Assembly (NCBI GenBank): GCA_003507655.1
Contig: DNUZ01000011.1
Location: 1-37,585, forward strand
DNA: 37,585 bases
Source: Lachnospiraceae bacterium
GTDB lineage: Bacteria > Bacillota > Clostridia > Lachnospirales > Lachnospiraceae
Direction of reading: 5' to 3'
The translations under genes were made by a program, and so were the position numbers. The notes under the pieces are model-generated. The model was not told where the DNA came from. It worked only from the letters and a program-made list of their open reading frames with translations, and searched no databases. Positions 34,003 through 37,585 of this stretch are shown here, piece by piece. The first letter of the stretch is position 1. Each line of letters begins with the position of its first letter.

Positions 34003-35147
34003 GGCTTCCACCTGCTCTCTATATACTCATATACTTCCTGTTCTGTACTTAGTATCTTCTCTAAATCCGGATGTTCCTGAAAATCAATATGTTCCATAGA
34101 TGCTTCAATGATTTCCGGAATATTCCAAAAGCCGATTTTTTTCTCTAAAAACATTGCAACCGCACGTTCATTCGCCGCATTAAATACCGTTGGCATATTA
34201 CCGCCTGCCTTCATGGCTTTCATAGCTAAGGACAAGCCCTGAAAAGTCTCCATATCCGGTTCTTCAAAGGTCAGGCTGCCCAATTCATAAAAATTCAGGC
34301 GTTTTCCACTCAGACTTCTGCGATTCGGATAATAAAGTGCATACTGGATTGGCAGACGCATATCCGGTGTACCAAGCTGTGCAATCACTGCACCGTCCTC
34401 GTATTCCACCATCGAATGAATGACGCTCTGCGGATGCACGACCACCTGAATCTGTTCTAATTCCACACCAAACAGCCACTTTGCTTCCATGACCTCCAGC
34501 CCTTTGTTTACAAGGGTCGCCGAATCTACCGTGATTTTTCTGCCCATGCTCCAGTTTGGATGCTTCAATGCATCCTCTAAGGTAACCTGCTCTAACTCTT
34601 CACGTTTTTTTCCACGGAAAGGACCGCCTGAGGCTGTCAGCAGAATCTTTGCGATCCGGTTCTGTCTCTCTCCATTTAAGGATTGAAAAATAGCACTGTG
34701 TTCACTGTCCACCGGAAGAATCGGCACTCCGTACTCTTTTGCTAACGGCATAATCAGATGTCCTGCCGTTACCAGTGTCTCTTTATTTGCAAGTGCAATC
34801 GTCTTTTTGGCTTTGATGGCTTCTACCGTCGGGCGAAGTCCTAGCATACCAACCACTGCGGTCACTAAAATCTCTGTCTGAGGCTCTGTAGCAACTTCAA
34901 TCAGTCCCTCCATGCCGCAAACAATCTTTACGTCCGCATCACGCAGTCTTCCTCGCAAATCTGCCGCCTTCTCCTCCGACTGCACCGATGCCAGTACCGG
35001 ATGAAATTCACGAATCTGCTGCTCTAAAAGGTCGATATTGTTTCCTGCTGCAAGCGCTCTCACACAGATATCCTTTTGTTCTCTTACAATCTCAAGTGTC
35101 TGGGTTCCAATTGAACCTGTGGAACCTAAAATCGCTATTTTTTTCAT
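33999..35147 (-). CDS. dxr: 1-deoxy-D-xylulose 5-phosphate reductoisomerase
   Basis: Dxr converts DXP to methylerythritol phosphate with NADPH, the first committed step of the MEP pathway. The 382-residue product has the N-terminal GSTGSIGTQTLEIV nucleotide loop, NKETLVTAGHL near residue 125, the metal-binding and substrate region PVDSEHSAIFQSLNG near 150, and the TASGGPFRG and PNWSMGRKITVDSATL signatures. It lies 11 bases after cdsA and its stop overlaps the rseP start, suggesting coupled translation. Confidence 0.98.
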   Translation of the reverse strand: MKKIAILGSTGSIGTQTLEIVREQKDICVRALAAGNNIDLLEQQIREFHPVLASVQSEEKAADLRGRLRDADVKIVCGMEGLIEVATEPQTEILVTAVVGMLGLRPTVEAIKAKKTIALANKETLVTAGHLIMPLAKEYGVPILPVDSEHSAIFQSLNGERQNRIAKILLTASGGPFRGKKREELEQVTLEDALKHPNWSMGRKITVDSATLVNKGLEVMEAKWLFGVELEQIQVVVHPQSVIHSMVEYEDGAVIAQLGTPDMRLPIQYALYYPNRRSLSGKRLNFYELGSLTFEEPDMETFQGLSLAMKAMKAGGNMPTVFNAANERAVAMFLEKKIGFWNIPEIIEASMEHIDFQEHPDLEKILSTEQEVYEYIESRWKP

Positions 35148-35158
35148 GGTAACCTCTA

Positions 35159-35962
35159 CTATTTTATGAAATACAATGCCAGATAGAATATAATCGGTGC
35201 GGTAAATATCACACTGTCAAAACGGTCTAAGATCCCGCCATGTCCCGGAATCAGTTTTCCATAGTCTTTAATCTCATAATTTCTCTTAATCGCTGATGCT
35301 GTCAGATCTCCCACCATAGAGATCAGTGCTCCCACTGCGCAGATTCCTGCCATAAACCAGATGGTCTGTGTGGTGCATCCCATGGCATCCTTGAATACAA
35401 ATCCATAGATAATGGCTAAAAGGGCTGCTCCGACAACGCCTCCGACTGCTCCTTCAATGGATTTTTTCGGACTCAGTTTTGGTGCCATCTTATGTTTTCC
35501 AATTAAGACTCCGACACAATAAGCACAGGTGTCACAGCCCCAGGAGCATAAGAAGATCAGCCATACCGTGTAAGTTCCCATCGGAAGCATTCTCGTCCGG
35601 TATACAAAGGACAGCATCACTGCCACATAGAATACCGCAAAAAATGCCGCTAACATCTGCTCCGTCTTATATTTTGGATAGGAAAATACATAAATAAACA
35701 TCAATACCACAAGTACACCGAGTACGAATATCATCATATCCGGTATAAAACCAAATAACAGGTTCAGATAATATACGATGGCCGCTATATATCCTGCTAC
35801 TCCTGCCGGTTCTTTTTCTATTTTAAAAATGCGGTATAATTCAAACATTCCGATCAGGGAAATTACGCACAGTGCTCCCAATAGAACGTTTCCGCCTGTA
35901 ATGATCAGTAATAATGCCAGTGCAACCAGTACGATTCCACTGATCAGTCTCGTCTTAAACAT
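35159..35962 (-). CDS. cdsA: Phosphatidate cytidylyltransferase
   Basis: CdsA makes CDP-diacylglycerol from phosphatidic acid and CTP, the branch point for phosphatidylglycerol and cardiolipin. The 267-residue protein is hydrophobic with about eight helices. It has the LSPKKSIEGAVGG segment and the C-terminal CDP-diglyceride synthetase signature GDLTASAIKRNYEIKDYGKLIPGHGGILDRFDS (residues about 222-254). Its ATG shares one base with the uppS stop (TAATG), so translation is coupled. An AAGGAGGAGG site lies in the end of uppS. Confidence 0.97.
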   Translation of the reverse strand: MFKTRLISGIVLVALALLLIITGGNVLLGALCVISLIGMFELYRIFKIEKEPAGVAGYIAAIVYYLNLLFGFIPDMMIFVLGVLVVLMFIYVFSYPKYKTEQMLAAFFAVFYVAVMLSFVYRTRMLPMGTYTVWLIFLCSWGCDTCAYCVGVLIGKHKMAPKLSPKKSIEGAVGGVVGAALLAIIYGFVFKDAMGCTTQTIWFMAGICAVGALISMVGDLTASAIKRNYEIKDYGKLIPGHGGILDRFDSVIFTAPIIFYLALYFIK

Positions 35963-36672
35963 TATGCCTCCTCCTTTACGCCGCCATACCGTCTGTCTCT
36001 CTGATTATACGCTTCTACGGCTTTTTCTAATTCTGCTTTTGAAAAATCCGGCCACGGAACCGGTGTAAAATAAAATTCACTGTACGCAAGCTGCCAAAGC
36101 AGATAATTCGACAGACGCTGCTCGCCACTGGTACGGATCAGCAGATCCGGGTCCGGAATCTCTTTCGTATCCAGATAGGAAGAAAAACATTCTTCAGTGA
36201 TGTCCTCTGTCGCTAATTTACCGGCATCATGGTCTTTTACCATTTTTTTCATCGCACGGATCATCTCATCACGACTGCCATAATTCAGGGCAATCTGCAG
36301 ATTCAGTCCTGTGTTCTTTTTGGTTACTTCTTCTAATTCCCGAATCGTGTTTTGGAACTTTGCATCCAGTCTGCTGATATCCCCGATCACACGGATTCTC
36401 ATATTATTCTTATCTGCTCTTTTGATACAGTTCTTTAAATAGGTCGCAAGAAGCTTCATCAGTGCTTCTACCTCTGTATCCGGACGGTTCCAGTTCTCTG
36501 TAGAAAATGCATACAGCGTCAGATACTGAATTCCCATATGATAGGCATCCTCACAAATAACCTCTACATTCTTCGCTCCCATGGTATGCCCGTAATTGCG
36601 CGGCATTCCTTTACTCTTTGCCCATCTTCCGTTGCCATCTAATATAATGGCTACATGCTGCGGAATCCTCAT
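35962..36672 (-). CDS. uppS: Isoprenyl transferase (undecaprenyl diphosphate synthase)
   Basis: UppS extends farnesyl diphosphate by eight cis isoprene units to make the C55 carrier lipid for cell-wall synthesis. The 236-residue protein starts PQHVAIILDGNGRWAK with the catalytic Asp at residue 12, followed by GHTMGAKNVE, LTLYAFSTENWNRP and, near the end, DLLIRTSGEQRLSNYLLWQ with PWPDFSK. The ATG follows AGGAGGAAGGACG. A 117-base gap with a terminator and repeats separates it from frr, so it may be transcribed separately. Confidence 0.97.
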   Translation of the reverse strand: MRIPQHVAIILDGNGRWAKSKGMPRNYGHTMGAKNVEVICEDAYHMGIQYLTLYAFSTENWNRPDTEVEALMKLLATYLKNCIKRADKNNMRIRVIGDISRLDAKFQNTIRELEEVTKKNTGLNLQIALNYGSRDEMIRAMKKMVKDHDAGKLATEDITEECFSSYLDTKEIPDPDLLIRTSGEQRLSNYLLWQLAYSEFYFTPVPWPDFSKAELEKAVEAYNQRDRRYGGVKEEA

Positions 36673-36701
36673 CGTCCTTCCTCCTACGTCTTACTTTCTA
36701 T

Positions 36702-36796
36702 GAACTTCCCATGGAAGTTCCAAAAATCTCTATGAAAGAAAAAGGGGAACACGGCGATACCGCTGTGTCCCCATGTGTTCCAAAAATTTCTATACG
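36702..36796 (-). repeat. Repeated element and dyad in the frr-uppS gap
   Basis: A near-identical 18-base string (minus strand CATAGAGATTTTTGGAAC and ATAGAAATTTTTGGAAC) occurs twice, at about 36717-36734 and 36779-36795. Each copy borders a hairpin: the frr terminator, and an 8-bp dyad GAACTTCC-CAT-GGAAGTTC at 36702-36720. Confidence 0.55.
36734..36772 (-). terminator. Terminator between frr and uppS
   Basis: The hairpin arms GGGGACACAGCG and CGCCGTGTTCCCC (36744-36772, with small bulges) are followed by TTTTTC and more pyrimidines on the minus strand. It should end or reduce the pyrH-frr transcript before uppS. Confidence 0.75.
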
Positions 36797-37344
36797 GTAA
36801 GAATCTCTTTGGATTTTTCTTCAATGGCTTTATCTATATCTGCTATAAATTTGTCAGTCATTTTCTGTGCCTGTGTCTCTAAGTCTTTTACTTCATCCTC
36901 AGACACTTCTGATGATTTTCCTAATTTCTTAAAGGAATCATTTGCATCACGGCGAATGTTACGGATCGCTACCTTAGCAGCCTCACCTTTTTTCTTTACA
37001 TCCTTTGCAAGCTCTTTTCTGCGTTCCTCTGTAAGTTCCGGGAATACTAAACGGATCACTTTTCCATCATTGGTCGGGTTGATTCCTAAATCGGACATAT
37101 TGATCGCTTTTTCAATCTCTTTTACCAAAGAAGCCTCCCAAGGCTGAATCTGTATCATTCTCGGTTCCGGTACGCTGACGTTTGCCACCTGCTGTAAAGA
37201 AGTTGGTGTACCATAGTAGTCTACCTTGATCTTATCTAACACATGTGGGTTCGCACGTCCTGCACGAACTGTTCCAAGTTCCTCTATCAGATTATGATAG
37301 GATTTTTTCATTTTATCCTCAAATGGGGTTAATCTCTCATCCAT
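36790..37344 (-). CDS. frr: Ribosome recycling factor
   Basis: RRF splits post-termination ribosomes together with EF-G. The 184-residue product has the family start DERLTPFEDKMKKSYHNLIEELGTVRAGRANP, the small second domain around YYGTPTSLQQVANVSVPEPRMIQIQPW, and the return helix with NDGKVIRLVFPELTEERRKEL. The ATG follows AGGAGGAACCAAC. It lies 16 bases after pyrH, the conserved partner in Firmicutes, and ends before a terminator. Confidence 0.98.
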   Translation of the reverse strand: MDERLTPFEDKMKKSYHNLIEELGTVRAGRANPHVLDKIKVDYYGTPTSLQQVANVSVPEPRMIQIQPWEASLVKEIEKAINMSDLGINPTNDGKVIRLVFPELTEERRKELAKDVKKKGEAAKVAIRNIRRDANDSFKKLGKSSEVSEDEVKDLETQAQKMTDKFIADIDKAIEEKSKEILTV

Positions 37345-37360
37345 GTTGGTTCCTCCTGTT

Positions 37361-37585
37361 TTATACCGTTACTACGGTTCCGTTGAATTTACCGCTGATC
37401 GCTTTTACGATACTGTTCTCTTCATTCAACCCAAACACATACATCGGCATATGATTTTCCATGCACATGATAGAAGCAGTCAGATCCACAACTGCAAGCT
37501 GCTTGTCGATGACTTCCTGAATGGAAACCTCATCGTAGCGTACTGCATTCGGATTTACCTTCGGATCACTGTCATATACTCCGTC
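37361..37585 (-). CDS. pyrH: UMP kinase, C-terminal part (cut by the window edge)
   Basis: The last 74 codons are present, reading DGVYDSDPKVNPNAV at the window edge and ending GKFNGTVVTV before a TAA at 37361-37363. The DGVYDxDPKxN segment, LxVVDLTAxxMCxEN and the final G-T-V-V form the C-terminus of the bacterial UMP kinase, which phosphorylates UMP to UDP and is a hexamer regulated by GTP and UTP. The 5' part lies outside the window. It is followed 16 bases later by frr, the usual order. Confidence 0.95.
   Translation of the reverse strand, partial: DGVYDSDPKVNPNAVRYDEVSIQEVIDKQLAVVDLTASIMCMENHMPMYVFGLNEENSIVKAISGKFNGTVVTV

Overview
The window looks like a low-to-moderate GC Firmicutes chromosome, most likely from the Lachnospiraceae (Clostridia). 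The evidence is the PolC-type replicative polymerase, the pyrH-frr-uppS-cdsA-dxr-rseP-ispG-polC-aroA order, strong AGGAGG ribosome sites, sigmaA-type promoters, and clostridial families such as the DUF815 ATPase and DUF5050. I cannot name the species. Nearly everything is on the minus strand. The exceptions are a PHP-domain phosphoesterase (17069-17911) and a DUF5050 protein (25072-26085).

Layout. (1) 1-12984 is an accessory island. It holds a giant RHS-repeat toxin with an unrecognised C-terminal tip, the first codons of a coupled downstream gene (probably its immunity gene), two overlapping paralogous membrane proteins, a headless RHS fragment with a different tip, and a damaged type VII secretion (T7SSb) locus. 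In that locus essC is cut within its third ATPase domain and joined out of frame to the RHS fragment. A 73-residue ORF may be all that is left of essB. The EsaA-like gene seems to have lost its start codon (ACG behind a perfect Shine-Dalgarno). (2) 12985-15363 holds galE and the infC-rpmI-rplT translation operon, with a clear promoter, an attenuator leader of the L20 type and an AUU start for infC. (3) 15411-17911 holds a membrane chemoreceptor and the divergent PHP gene. (4) 17946-24936 is a tight five-gene operon, pheA-DUF815 ATPase-ppx-ppk1-HAD hydrolase, joining phenylalanine synthesis with polyphosphate metabolism. (5) 25072-26085 encodes an anchored DUF5050 protein divergent from pheA. 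(6) 26095-37585 is a long housekeeping run: pyrH (partial), frr, uppS, cdsA, dxr, rseP, ispG, polC, aroA. It supplies isoprenoid precursors, the undecaprenyl carrier, CDP-diacylglycerol, ribosome recycling, replication and the shikimate pathway.

How the genes fit together. The island reads as a T7SS-linked RHS toxin/immunity cassette array in which toxin heads and tips have been exchanged or deleted while the secretion genes decayed. The order in the direction of transcription is broken secretion genes, orphan RHS tip, two paralogous membrane proteins (candidate immunity), intact RHS toxin, candidate immunity start. The large RHS gene is a composition mosaic: its 5' two thirds is GC-rich and its 3' third AT-rich, as expected if the toxin end was replaced. 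The rest of the window is conventional, with well-formed promoters and attenuation signals.
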